64,000 bases of DNA from BJHL01 sp040378885 (lineage in GTDB: Bacteria > Planctomycetota > Phycisphaerae > Phycisphaerales > UBA1924), in contig JBKDAN010000050.1 in assembly GCA_046316615.1 (NCBI GenBank), forward strand, positions 39,809 to 103,808, read 5' to 3'. The notes beneath the pieces were generated by a model that saw nothing but the letters and a program-made list of their open reading frames with translations, was not told the DNA's origin and did not search any database. Of the stretch, positions 8,611-17,713 are shown piece by piece. Position numbers and translations under genes: made by a program. Position 1 is the first letter of the stretch. Each line of letters opens with the position of its first letter.

Positions 8611-11600
8611 TTAGTAGGGGCACGGAGCGCCAGCCAGGACGTTGAAGAAGTCGATGACGTCTTGATCGTCCGGGAAGACCTGGTCGCGGTTGAAGTCGAT
8701 CGAGTCGCAGGAGCCGCAGTCAGCACCGGCGAGCACGTTGAAGAAGTCAACAACGTCCTGGTCTTCGGGGAAGACGCAGTTGTTGTTGAAGTCGATATCA
8801 CACGTGCCCGTGTCGTTGCTTTCGAAGCGGAACCAGTAGTCGTTCGCACCGCTGCCGCAGACCGTATCAGGCTGCGCCGCGGCCATGCCGACGAAGAGCC
8901 GGTAGGTACCGGCCGGCAGAGCGTTCGCCGTCAGCGAGATGTTCGAGCAGCCGGCGAGCTGTTCTGCACCTTCAGCCAGCACAGCCAGGCCAGCGCCGCA
9001 CTGATTGTTCAGCAGAGCGAGCTGAGCCGTGAACTGCGCACGACCCGTGAAGCGGATGTCCGAGGTGTTGGTGATGGTGAACTCGAACCAGTCGGTGTCA
9101 CGCAGACCAGCGCCGCCGAAGTCCTTCCAGCTGGTGCCGCTGATGATGGCGCCGCAGGAGAGAGCTTCGAAGACCGGCGTCGGGGTGGCGTTGCAGCCGC
9201 CGTTGGCATCAACGCCGCAGGCTTCAGCTTCCGCCGTCGCACCGGCCGGAGCCGCCGCGTACGTATCACAGGCGCAGGAGCCTGCATCCGTGATGGTCAG
9301 CGTACCAGCGCCACGAGCCGGAGCCGCACCCCAGCCCGCAACGCGGACGAAGTACTGCTGGCCAGGCGTGAGGCCCGCGACAGTGAGGCTGCTCAGCAGG
9401 CCACCGCCAGCGTCATCGTTGCAGCCGATCGCCGAAGCGGCGGTGCAGCTGTCGAAGAGCTGGATCGTGGTATCACCGATGCCGGTGCTGGCCAGCGTAT
9501 CGAAGGTGTAGCACGTGCCGGTCGGCGTGAAGCTGAACCACACGTCCGCGCCGTCTGCGCCGCCCAACGCACAGGTACCTGCGCCAGGGCCGCCTGTCGC
9601 ACAGTTGTTGTCGAAGTCGTTGGTGCCAATCACCGCAACCGTTGCACCGGTGCAGTCATCGTTCGCGACCGTGCCACCGCCGGCGGTTTCAGTCACCGTC
9701 AGCTGGCCGACGCCGCTCGCGCCACCGAAGCCGTCAACCTGAATGATGTAGGTGGTGCCAGCCGTGACGCAAATCGTCACTTCGCTCTGTGCACCGCAGC
9801 TATCGTCGCTGCAACCACCGACCGCCACGCCGCCGCAGCCGTCATAGGCCTGCAGGGTCGTGTCGAAGGTGCTGCCGCACGTGCTGATGACTGCCGTGCC
9901 GCTCACGCTCGCGGTATAGGCGTAGAAGATGTCAGGACCAGCGCCACCGCAGGGGTTGGTGCCTTCGCTGGCCGCGAGGGTCGTATCAAAGTTGATCGGA
10001 GTCACCGTGCTGCCCGTGAAGGCGATGGCGTTGGTGCACAGATCGTTGGCGGGCGGCGGGAGAACGCCCTCGGTGATGGACAGATCGCCCGCACCCGTGG
10101 TCGAGCCGTCGAACGACGCGACGCGGACGAAGTAGTCTTCGCCAGCCGTCACTTCGAACACGACACGGCTCAGCAGGCCCGTGCCAGCGTCGTCGTTGCA
10201 GGCGATTTCGGTGCCACCACACTCGTCGAAGATCGCGAGCGTGGTGTCATCGAGCGCCGTGCTGGCGAGGGTGTCAAACTGCACGAAACCGCTCGTCGCG
10301 GGCGTGTAGGAGAACCACACGTCGTTCTGGTCAGGGCCGCCGCCGAAGGCGCAGCTCGCGACCAGACCGTCGCTGGTAGCAAACGTGTTGTTGAGGGGGT
10401 TGCTGCCCGCAATTGCAACCGTCGCTGTCGCGCAGCTGTCGTTGCTGGGAACCACCGCAGGCACTTCCGTGATCGTGAAGCTGCCAGCGCCCGAACCCAC
10501 ACCGAAGCCGTCGACCTGAATGATGTAGCTGGTGGCAGCCGTCGTCAGGAACGCAACTTCGCTCTGCAGGCCGCAGCTGTCGTCGTTACAAGCGAGGACC
10601 GCACCGCTGCACGCATCCAGAACCTGCACAACCGTGTCATAGCTGCTGCCGCAGAAGCTCAGACTGGTCTGACCAGTCACGCCCGCGGTGTAGCTATAGA
10701 AGATGTCGTTGCCGCCGCCACCGCCGCACTGGGTCGGAGCGTTGTTGTTGATGCCAGCAGCGCTGGTGTCAAACGCAACGGGCGACGCAGCCGCGGTGAT
10801 CGCCACCGCCGTGGAGCAGGTGTCACCAGCAGCCGGAGGCGTGAACGATTCCGTGATCGTCAGCACGCCAGGACCGCCAGCGCTCACGTTCCACGAAGCC
10901 GCGCGGATGAAGTATGACTGACCGGCCACAACCGACAGGCCGGAGATGCGGCTGCGGAAGCCGTTGGGGTCGCTGTCGTCGTCGCAAGCGATTTGCGTGC
11001 CGCCGCATGCGTCAAACACAGCCAGCGTCGTGTCCGGAATCGAACCCGCGCCCGTGTCGATCGTGACCGTCTGCACGCCCGCCGGAGCGACGTAGCGGAA
11101 CCACACGTCGGCGTTGTCAGCGAACGCGCAGGTCGCGTCCAGACCATCGTCCGCCGCACCCGTGCTGTCGTAGTTGGTAGAACCGCCGACAACCGTTGTG
11201 GCCGTCGCGCAGTCATCGTTGGTCAAGCCGGGACCGCCACCGCTCTCGATGATGGTCAGCAGGCCAGCGGTGATCGCGACAGGAGCAGCCGAGTCCCAGC
11301 TTGCGACGCGGATGATCACCGGCGAACCGGGAGTCACCGCAACGCCACTCACCTGGCTCGACAGAACGCAGCTGTCGTCGTTGCATGCGAGGCTCACGCC
11401 ACCGCAGCCAGCGAGCACTTGCAGCGTGGTGTCACCGCTACCACAGGTGTTGACCGTGATGGAGGTCACACCAGTCGGGGGCGTGTAGCTGAAGTAAAGC
11501 TCAAGACCGTCGCCCGCGCCGAACGTGGCGCATGGCGCGTCGGTGCCGTCATCGGTCGCCGCCGAGTTGTCCCAATTCGTCGTACCGGCCGTCACGACCG

Positions 11601-11688
11601 TAGGGGCTGCACAGTTGTCGCCAGCCAGCGCAGCTTGGGCCAGGAGCAGCGTAAAGCTGACGCCCAGCGTGGTACACGTCTTCCGCAT
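8611..11688 (-). CDS. Secreted repeat protein: six ~130-residue beta repeats, one divergent domain, two GC-type dockerin modules
   Basis: About 1025 residues, signal peptide ending AALAG. Six tandem repeats of about 125-135 residues each start N/G-D-x-C, contain W/YFxYTP or IFYxYT, then DTTLxVFDxCGG, C(N/S)DDxC/D, and end YF(V/I)RVASW...L(T/S)ITE. This is the pattern of bacterial pre-peptidase C-terminal (PPC)-like beta-sandwich domains. A seventh, divergent domain (DTDWFEFTIT) precedes two dockerin modules (CDIDFNNNCVFPEDQD and CDSIDFNRDQVFPDDQD, ending APCPY). Paired Cys suggest disulfides outside the cell. Strong Ala/Thr/Gly/Asp bias, no catalytic motif: probably an adhesin or surface protein. 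Confidence 0.88.
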   Translation of the reverse strand: MRKTCTTLGVSFTLLLAQAALAGDNCAAPTVVTAGTTNWDNSAATDDGTDAPCATFGAGDGLELYFSYTPPTGVTSITVNTCGSGDTTLQVLAGCGGVSLACNDDSCVLSSQVSGVAVTPGSPVIIRVASWDSAAPVAITAGLLTIIESGGGPGLTNDDCATATTVVGGSTNYDSTGAADDGLDATCAFADNADVWFRYVAPAGVQTVTIDTGAGSIPDTTLAVFDACGGTQIACDDDSDPNGFRSRISGLSVVAGQSYFIRAASWNVSAGGPGVLTITESFTPPAAGDTCSTAVAITAAASPVAFDTSAAGINNNAPTQCGGGGGNDIFYSYTAGVTGQTSLSFCGSSYDTVVQVLDACSGAVLACNDDSCGLQSEVAFLTTAATSYIIQVDGFGVGSGAGSFTITEVPAVVPSNDSCATATVAIAGSNPLNNTFATSDGLVASCAFGGGPDQNDVWFSYTPATSGFVQFDTLASTALDDTTLAIFDECGGTEIACNDDAGTGLLSRVVFEVTAGEDYFVRVASFDGSTTGAGDLSITEGVLPPPANDLCTNAIAFTGSTVTPINFDTTLAASEGTNPCGGAGPDIFYAYTASVSGTAVISTCGSTFDTTLQAYDGCGGVAVGGCSDDSCGAQSEVTICVTAGTTYIIQVDGFGGASGVGQLTVTETAGGGTVANDDCTGATVAVIGTNDFDNNCATGGPGAGTCALGGADGADVWFSFTPTGTCYTFDTLASTGIGDTTIQLFDSCTAASAIGCNDDAGGGLLSSLTVAGLTPGQQYFVRVAGWGAAPARGAGTLTITDAGSCACDTYAAAPAGATAEAEACGVDANGGCNATPTPVFEALSCGAIISGTSWKDFGGAGLRDTDWFEFTITNTSDIRFTGRAQFTAQLALLNNQCGAGLAVLAEGAEQLAGCSNISLTANALPAGTYRLFVGMAAAQPDTVCGSGANDYWFRFESNDTGTCDIDFNNNCVFPEDQDVVDFFNVLAGADCGSCDSIDFNRDQVFPDDQDVIDFFNVLAGAPCPY

Positions 11689-12004
11689 GATGATTCCCTT
11701 CTCTCGAAGTACCCGAACACACGATTGGCAGAATTCTGCCGAAACCGGCCCCAAAGAGCCGGACACACGATGAGAGACCACCGGCGCAGTGCCCTACGAA
11801 ACGGTCATGCGAGAGTGCAGTCCGCATGCCCCACGAAGGCAATGCGACGGTGATCTCCACAATCAGTCTACTGGAACATCGTGCCCATGCAAGAGCAGTT
11901 TTGACCAAATTCGCGAATGTGTTGGAACCATGTTCCATTACGAGAGTTAGGCCCAGTCAACCCCCGAACGAGCTTGACGGGTCCGATCCGCTTGTTCTCG
12001 GACT
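11689..12004. promoter_or_regulatory. Promoter and leader region of repeat/dockerin gene
   Basis: The leader contains a perfect 14-bp palindrome GGCAGAATTCTGCC (11727-11740), 39 nt before the start codon, and a dyad TGGAAC-CAT-GTTCCA (11923-11937). On the minus strand TTGCAT (16 nt spacer) TAGACT is a possible sigma-70 promoter near 11866-11893. These could be operator sites, but nothing identifies the regulator. No coding potential seen. Confidence 0.35.
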
Positions 12005-12006
12005 AC

Positions 12007-12036
12007 AAAAAAGACCAACGAGCGGGCTCGTTGGTC
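12007..12036 (-). terminator. Rho-independent terminator of DinB gene
   Basis: On the minus strand a perfect 10-bp stem GACCAACGAG/CTCGTTGGTC with a 4-base loop is followed directly by six T. It starts about 25 bp after the DinB stop codon. Confidence 0.92.
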
Positions 12037-12061
12037 GCGTGAACACCAGACTCCGCTTTCT

Positions 12062-12604
12062 TCAACCCGTCGCCGAACCAAGCCCCATGCACCGCCGCCA
12101 CGCACTCACCTGGCCCAGGTGCACCATCGGATGCCCCACCATCAAGAAGTTCACCGCGGCACCAACCGTCGGGAAGACCTCACGACGCGCCGGGTCCGGA
12201 AATGGCGCAAGCAGCGGTTCGTCACTCGTTGCCGTCGCCAGAGCATGCATCGCCGCTGCATGCGCCTTCAAAAAGTGCGCGCTCACCGCTGCCAGACTCG
12301 GGTACTTGGTGTTCTCCACGTCATCTTCGCAAGGTGCGCCGGCTTTGAACAGCGCGTCCCACTGCTCAGAGACCTTGATCGCAGCCACTTCACTTTCAGG
12401 TCGACCCAGCAGCGACAGCACCCGCGCCGGATAGATCGCCAAGTGCCCGAACACGAACGTCGGCGTGTTCGTGTCGATCACCACGTTTTGCAGACCGCGA
12501 GGCTTGCTCCCGGCCTTTGCAGGGTCCACGTCCTTGAGCATGAGTTCCGCGTACTGAGCCACGCGCTTGGCGGATGGAACAAGATTCTGGGAGTGCTTTG
12601 ACAT
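12062..12604 (-). CDS. DinB-like helical-bundle protein
   Basis: About 180 residues from the ATG at 12602-12604 with GAGGA upstream. The protein has the pattern of the DinB/YfiT four-helix metal-binding bundle: a His in VFGHLAIYPARVL in the second helix and the paired GHPMVHLGQVSAW at the C terminus, giving the usual three-His metal site. Family members act as thiol-dependent transferases or remain of unknown function. The gene ends in a strong terminator and is divergent from the secretin gene. Confidence 0.85.
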   Translation of the reverse strand: MSKHSQNLVPSAKRVAQYAELMLKDVDPAKAGSKPRGLQNVVIDTNTPTFVFGHLAIYPARVLSLLGRPESEVAAIKVSEQWDALFKAGAPCEDDVENTKYPSLAAVSAHFLKAHAAAMHALATATSDEPLLAPFPDPARREVFPTVGAAVNFLMVGHPMVHLGQVSAWRRCMGLGSATG

Positions 12605-12895
12605 TGTGGGTCCTCGAAAACCGTGTGATTTTTTGCGATACGCCGGGCTGACGGCAAGCGGCCCGGCACGTTCGGCACGTCCTGCGCGGCCGTTTGATGC
12701 GGAATATGCAAGATAGTCGCTTCGATTTCTCACGCTTGCCCAAAGTCGCCCCTTTATCCATCCGACCTCACTGATGCGTGGTTGAAGGCGGACGTACCCG
12801 CCGGATCGGCCGCGCATGTTCCGACAACCGGAGATGTGCGGTTCGCCCTGGTGGGCGGTGCCCTGAAGTCAGTCTTCCGCAGCGAGGATTATGCA

Positions 12896-15304
12896 ATGAC
12901 GAGCAAGCGCAACAACCTGAAGAATGTGATGGGCGTGCTGTTGGCCTTCGCCGCCGGGACGACGGTGGCTCTGGCCCAGGATACCACGGAGAATCCGGCC
13001 CTCGAGCCCGCAGCACCCGCTGCGGAGTGGGCGCCCGCAGCCCCTGCTGACGCGGCGCAGCCCGAGAGCAACGCTGACGCCCAGAACGCGCCGGCCAATG
13101 AAGAAACCAGCAACGTTGTCATCGACGACAACATGACCGTCGACCTCCACGTCAAGGACGAGGACCTCGCCAACGTGCTCGAAATGCTCAGCATTCAGAG
13201 CCAGAAGAACATCATCGCCAGCAAGGACGTGCAGGCTCGCGTCACCGCCAACCTGTACGGCGTGACCTTCTACGAAGCCCTCGACGCCATCCTCAACGTC
13301 AACGGCTACGGCTTCATCGAAGAAGGCAACTTCATCAAGATCTACACGCTCGACGAGCTCGCCAAGAAGCAGATCGATATGCGCAACAAGGTCAGCAAGG
13401 TCATCACGCTCAGCTACATGAACTCAGTGGATGCCGCTGAATTCGTCAAGCCCCTGCTCAGCCCCGATGGCCAGATCAAGGTCAACAGCAAGGCCGGCAC
13501 CTTCACCGCCGCGGGCGAAACCCCCAGCGGCGCCGAGGACTACGCCCACGGCTCGCTTCTGGTCGTCTACGACTACGAAGAGAACGTCGCTCAGGTCGAA
13601 GAAATGGTCCGCCTCATCGACACCCGCCCCGCGCAGGTGCTCGTCGAAGCCACCGTCCTCCAGACCCAGCTCAACGAAGCCAACGCACTGGGCGTTGACT
13701 TCAGCGTCGTCGCCGACATGAGCTTCACCGACTACGTCGGCACGCCGCTCCAGGCCGTCAACAGCATTCTCGCCGGTAACAGCGACGCCGCTGTGGGCGG
13801 CGCGTCACAGGACCGCGGCGCCTCGGGCGTCGGCAGCACCGTGGGCAACGTCGCTCAGGGCGCTGGCGGCCTCAAGGTCGGTATCGTCAGCAACGACGTG
13901 GGCGTCTTCATCCGCGCTCTCGACGAAGTCACCGACACCACCGTGCTCAGCAACCCCAAGATCATGACGCTCAATCGCCAGAGCGGCCGCGTTCTGGTCG
14001 GTCGTAAGGTCGGTTACCTCAACACCACGGCCACCGACACCAGCACGACGCAGAGCGTGGAATTCCTCGATACTGGTACCAGCCTCTACTTCCGTCCCTT
14101 CGTGACCACCAACGGCCTCATCCGCATGGAAGTGAAGCCCAAGGTCGCTGAAGCCGCGATCCGTCAGATCAGCGACATCGGCGGTAACCCTGTCACGATC
14201 CCGGACGAAATCACCAACGAAATCACGACCAACATTCTCGTCCGCGACGGTCAGACCGTCGTCCTGGGCGGTCTGTTCCGCGAGAACGTCACCGTCACCC
14301 GCAAGCAGGTTCCGGTCCTGGGCGACATCCCCTTCATCGGCAACGCCTTCCGCGGCCACGACGACAGCACCAACCGCAACGAAATCATCTTCCTCATCAC
14401 GCCCACGATCGTTGATGACGCGATGATCACCGAGTCCGGCGCACGCGGCAGCGAATACGTTGACCGCATCGTCGCCGGCTCGCGTGAAGGCACGCTCTTC
14501 TGGAGCCGTGACCGCATCACCAACAACCTCAACATCGAAGCCGAGCGTCTGGCTCGCGAAGGCGACACCGCCGGCGCCCTCAACAAGGCTGAGCGCTCGC
14601 TGGGTCTGAATCCGGGCCAGCCCGAAATGATCCAGATGCGCGAGCGTCTGACGGGCAAGAAGGCCCCGACGACCAACCGCAGCTTCCTTGATCGCGTGAT
14701 CAACAAGGAAGCCGCTGAAAACCTCCTGCAGGTGCAGGCGGAAGAACTCAGCAGCAACACCACCGACAGCACGCAGCAGTTCAGCCAGACCGATGTCCAG
14801 CCGACTTTCACGGCTCTGCCCGAGCAGCTCGCCGCGACCGAAGGCACTGAAACCTGGAACCAGAACAACTGGAACCAGAACAACAACGCTGACTTCAACA
14901 GCTACAGCAACAACTACAACTACGACGCCGCCACGCAGAGCACCATGGCCGCTCTCGAGCAGCAGAACCAGAACCCCGTCGCGCAGGGCCTGACCGAGCC
15001 GACCAACTGGCAGAACGATCAGCTCATGGCCAGCACGCTGCTCGAAGCCGTTGACACCACCAAGACCCTGCCCAGCAACTTCAACTTCACCGGCCCCTAC
15101 GCCAACAAGTGGAACGGCCCCACCGGCTTCACGGGCGGCATGGCCAACTGGTACACCTACATGCTTAGCTACTACGGCCAGTCCCCCAACACCCAGAACG
15201 CTCAGCAGAGCACGCAGCAGGACCAGACCTTCACCAACGTGAACGAGCAGGTTCCTGAAGTGCAGATGGAAACCAGCAGCCAAGGCTGGAAGGACGAAGA
15301 GTAA
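12896..15304 (+). CDS. Secretin-family outer-membrane channel protein with Asn/Gln-rich C-terminal tail
   Basis: About 802 residues from the ATG at 12896; the signal peptide ends ALAQ. Residues about 75-150 form an STN/secretin N0-like domain (KNIIASKDVQARVTANLYGV). N-domains follow, then the secretin core: RPAQVLVEATVLQTQL, the NVTVTRKQVPVLGDIPFIGN signature and a final LITPTIV strand. After the core, residues about 545-590 resemble a TPR hairpin (EAERLAREGDTAGALNKAER), and the last about 150 residues are rich in Asn, Gln, Thr and Tyr (WNQNNWNQNN). Related to GspD/PilQ channels of type II secretion or type IV pili; no other component of those machines is in this window. A strong terminator follows. 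Confidence 0.9.
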   Translation: MTSKRNNLKNVMGVLLAFAAGTTVALAQDTTENPALEPAAPAAEWAPAAPADAAQPESNADAQNAPANEETSNVVIDDNMTVDLHVKDEDLANVLEMLSIQSQKNIIASKDVQARVTANLYGVTFYEALDAILNVNGYGFIEEGNFIKIYTLDELAKKQIDMRNKVSKVITLSYMNSVDAAEFVKPLLSPDGQIKVNSKAGTFTAAGETPSGAEDYAHGSLLVVYDYEENVAQVEEMVRLIDTRPAQVLVEATVLQTQLNEANALGVDFSVVADMSFTDYVGTPLQAVNSILAGNSDAAVGGASQDRGASGVGSTVGNVAQGAGGLKVGIVSNDVGVFIRALDEVTDTTVLSNPKIMTLNRQSGRVLVGRKVGYLNTTATDTSTTQSVEFLDTGTSLYFRPFVTTNGLIRMEVKPKVAEAAIRQISDIGGNPVTIPDEITNEITTNILVRDGQTVVLGGLFRENVTVTRKQVPVLGDIPFIGNAFRGHDDSTNRNEIIFLITPTIVDDAMITESGARGSEYVDRIVAGSREGTLFWSRDRITNNLNIEAERLAREGDTAGALNKAERSLGLNPGQPEMIQMRERLTGKKAPTTNRSFLDRVINKEAAENLLQVQAEELSSNTTDSTQQFSQTDVQPTFTALPEQLAATEGTETWNQNNWNQNNNADFNSYSNNYNYDAATQSTMAALEQQNQNPVAQGLTEPTNWQNDQLMASTLLEAVDTTKTLPSNFNFTGPYANKWNGPTGFTGGMANWYTYMLSYYGQSPNTQNAQQSTQQDQTFTNVNEQVPEVQMETSSQGWKDEE

Positions 15305-15333
15305 ATCGTCCGCTGACAACTGATCACCACCCG

Positions 15334-15366
15334 ACCCCGCGGCTGAAAAGTCGCGGGGTTTTTTTT
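15334..15366 (+). terminator. Rho-independent terminator after secretin gene
   Basis: Stem ACCCCGCG/CGCGGGGT (8 bp) with a 10-base loop, then eight consecutive T. Confidence 0.93.
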
Positions 15367-15422
15367 CAATCAAGCGGTTGGAGCGAACAAGCCAGCGAGG
15401 GCGTGGACACAGCGATCTTCCC

Positions 15423-15459
15423 AAAAGAGCGAGGGGCCAGCGCCGTGCGCTGGCCCCTC
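15423..15459 (-). terminator. Rho-independent terminator after class V aminotransferase
   Basis: Perfect 13-bp stem (GAGGGGCCAGCGC and its complement) with a 3-base loop. On the minus strand it is followed by GCTCTTTTGG. It lies about 30 bp downstream of the aminotransferase stop. Confidence 0.85.
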
Positions 15460-15489
15460 ACTCGCTCGTTGGTTTGCTCGCTTCTTTGA

Positions 15490-16887
15490 TCAGCCGCGCT
15501 GCTCAATATCGAGCTCAGTCTTGAGTGCCTGCGCGAGGTACTCATACTCCGCAGGCGTGTTGTACACCTGCGCGCTCACGCGAATGATGCGTTCATTCGT
15601 GCTCATCAGTCGCCAGATAGGCACCACGATGCGGTACTTCTCCAGCAGCACATCCTGCAGCGCATCGTCGTAGCACGTGGGCCGGCTCTTGAGGTGCTCG
15701 GGCGGCTCAGGCAGCTTCAGCGTCACCATGCTGCCCACCATCGCATCGGGCACGCACGGCTGCATGTTGTACAGGGTGCCCAGGTGCCCGCACAGAATCT
15801 TGCGAGCCTGCAGAATCATGTGGTGGTTATGGCGCATCAGCGCAGGCCATCCGCCAGGCAGAATCGCACCCATAGCCTCAATCGCTGAAGGCAGCGTCAC
15901 CATCGCCGAGTAATCGTCGGTGCCCTGGTAGTCAAAGTCTCGAAGGAACAGAGCCCGCTCAGGACGAATCTTGTTCGCCCGCGCGCTCAGCGCCAGCGGC
16001 CGGAACAGACGCTGCTTGTCAGGCCGCACGTACACAAACGCGCTGCCCTTGGGGCCGCTCAGCCACTTGTGCCCGCTGCCGATGAAGTACGTGGGGTTGA
16101 GCGCACGCACATCGGTCGGAATCTGGCCCGGGCTGTGCGCACCGTCGAGCAGCACATCGATGCCCCGATTGTTCATCTCACGGATGATCGCACCCGCAGG
16201 CAGCACCATCGCGCTCGTGCTGGTCACATGGCTGATGACAACCAGCTTGGTCTTCTTCGTCACACGCGAGATGATCGCTTCGAGCGCGACCTGCGGACTC
16301 TCAATCGGGAACGGAATCGCCGCCTTCACGACGACAATGCCCTGCTCCACGCGCATGCGCTCGAGTTCGTTGTGCAGACTGCCGTACTCATGATCCGTGA
16401 TGAGCACTTCATCACCCGCTGCAAGCGGGTGCGCCTTGAGAATCGTGCACATCGCGTACGTCGCGTTGCGCAGCATCGCCAGGTCAGCGGGGTTCACGTT
16501 GATGAACGCCGCCACGCGTTCGCGCGTCGTGTCCATCAGCCGCTCAAGGTCATACTTGAACAGCCGAACAGGGTCGCGCTCCATGCGCTCGCGGTACGCC
16601 GCCTGAGCGCGGAGCACGCTCTTGGGCGCGCTGCCATAGCTGCCGTGATTCAGAAAAGTCAGCGCGGGGTCCAACGCCCACAATTGGTGCACGTGCCCCG
16701 GCACGCTCTGTGCCGGCTGCGCGAATCCCAGATTGGTCACGCCGACGTTCGCAGCGCCAACGGACTGCTCGGGAGGCAGCACTTCCACCGTTCGACAAGC
16801 GCGCGTCAACGTCGCATCAGCCGGCAGACCGGCCGTTTCGATGAGCGCGGGAGAACGTGTCGGCGATTTGTTGTCAAGGGGCGGCAT
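15490..16887 (-). CDS. Class V aminotransferase (isopenicillin-N epimerase-like PLP enzyme)
   Basis: About 465 residues from the ATG at 16885-16887 (AGGAATG upstream). The PLP fold is clear: FLNHGSYGSAPKSV near the N terminus, DHEYGSLHNE, VISHVTSTSAMVLP, DGAHSPGQI with the PLP-binding Asp, and SGHKWLSGPKGSAF carrying the Schiff-base Lys. This is the arrangement of cysteine desulfurase/isopenicillin-N epimerase-like enzymes (fold type I). There is no active-site Cys loop typical of NifS/SufS, so desulfurase activity is unlikely; substrate unknown. An extra N-terminal segment of about 60 residues precedes the domain. Confidence 0.88.
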   Translation of the reverse strand: MPPLDNKSPTRSPALIETAGLPADATLTRACRTVEVLPPEQSVGAANVGVTNLGFAQPAQSVPGHVHQLWALDPALTFLNHGSYGSAPKSVLRAQAAYRERMERDPVRLFKYDLERLMDTTRERVAAFINVNPADLAMLRNATYAMCTILKAHPLAAGDEVLITDHEYGSLHNELERMRVEQGIVVVKAAIPFPIESPQVALEAIISRVTKKTKLVVISHVTSTSAMVLPAGAIIREMNNRGIDVLLDGAHSPGQIPTDVRALNPTYFIGSGHKWLSGPKGSAFVYVRPDKQRLFRPLALSARANKIRPERALFLRDFDYQGTDDYSAMVTLPSAIEAMGAILPGGWPALMRHNHHMILQARKILCGHLGTLYNMQPCVPDAMVGSMVTLKLPEPPEHLKSRPTCYDDALQDVLLEKYRIVVPIWRLMSTNERIIRVSAQVYNTPAEYEYLAQALKTELDIEQRG

Positions 16888-17022
16888 CGTGCCATTCCTA
16901 TCGGCTCGCGACGGGCGAGGAGGTGCAAAGTCCTTTTTGCGTTTCGAAGCGTAGCGAGCTGATCGCCACCCGAGGATTCCGCTGTGCAATTGCACAGCGT
17001 GATTCATCCTCCCCGTACACGG

Positions 17023-17616
17023 TCACTCGACAATCTTTGAAGCGTTCACGACCGCATCAATCGCCTGCGCCAGGGTCGCTGCCGCCTTCTCGTCACGTCG
17101 CGCGCTCGTGCTGAAACTCAGCTCGCTCGGACCCAGCCGATCATCAAACCCGCTGGTTGCGTGACGCAGGTACAGCGTCGCCCGACGCAACGCACCGCCG
17201 AACGATGAGCCACTCGCGTCATCATCGCTCGCTGAGAAGAACCCGCCACCCGCATAGACACCTGCCTGACCATTCGCGAGTATGACAACCCGCACCGTGC
17301 TGGTCGTCGCCGTTGTTGCGATGGGCGTGTCGCCCGCGCTGGGAATCGTGAACACGTGTACGTGGATGATCGTGCCCGACAGTTGCGACAGGTCCTTGCC
17401 CGCAAGCTCCCCGACCGGCAGATCCGTCAGGTATATGTCTGCAATGCCCGCCTTGTCCTGCACGAAAACCTGTGTCGGCAGCGTCAATGGCAGCCGATCG
17501 CCCGTCACCGCGGACTGCAACGTGCTTGACCCAGAGCCCCCCAGCAATGTGGCGCAACCCGGAATCACGACGCACACCGGCGCAAAAAGGACACCCGCCA
17601 ACAGAAAACGTCGCAT
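17023..17616 (-). CDS. Lipoprotein of unknown function
   Basis: About 197 residues from the ATG at 17614-17616. The signal peptide ends in a lipobox (VIPGCATL). The mature protein is beta-rich (LPTQVFVQDKAGIADIYLTDLP, GTIIHVHVFTIPS) with a Ser/Gly/Asp-rich loop (FFSASDDDASGSSFGG). It is divergently transcribed from the dockerin/beta-helix gene with about 97 bp between starts, which makes co-regulation possible. No family recognised. Confidence 0.75.
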   Translation of the reverse strand: MRRFLLAGVLFAPVCVVIPGCATLLGGSGSSTLQSAVTGDRLPLTLPTQVFVQDKAGIADIYLTDLPVGELAGKDLSQLSGTIIHVHVFTIPSAGDTPIATTATTSTVRVVILANGQAGVYAGGGFFSASDDDASGSSFGGALRRATLYLRHATSGFDDRLGPSELSFSTSARRDEKAAATLAQAIDAVVNASKIVE

Positions 17617-17713
17617 GAATGCACGAACTGCGCAATTTGTGCTTGATTGCTGCCGGTTCCCACGATAGATTCGCGACAGGCACTTCGAGGGGTCGCCAAG
17701 AGAGAGGTTGCGC

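Noticed and set aside
8596..10917. A 773-residue plus-strand open frame opposite the repeat/dockerin gene
   Set aside because: It mirrors the repeated Ala/Thr/Gly codons of the real gene, has Arg/Ala/Val-only composition and no domain; antisense frames in GC-rich repeats are expected.
13805..15424. A 539-residue minus-strand frame opposite the secretin gene
   Set aside because: Its composition is Val/Ala/Gly/Asp only and follows the codon structure of the secretin; it also crosses the terminator at 15334.
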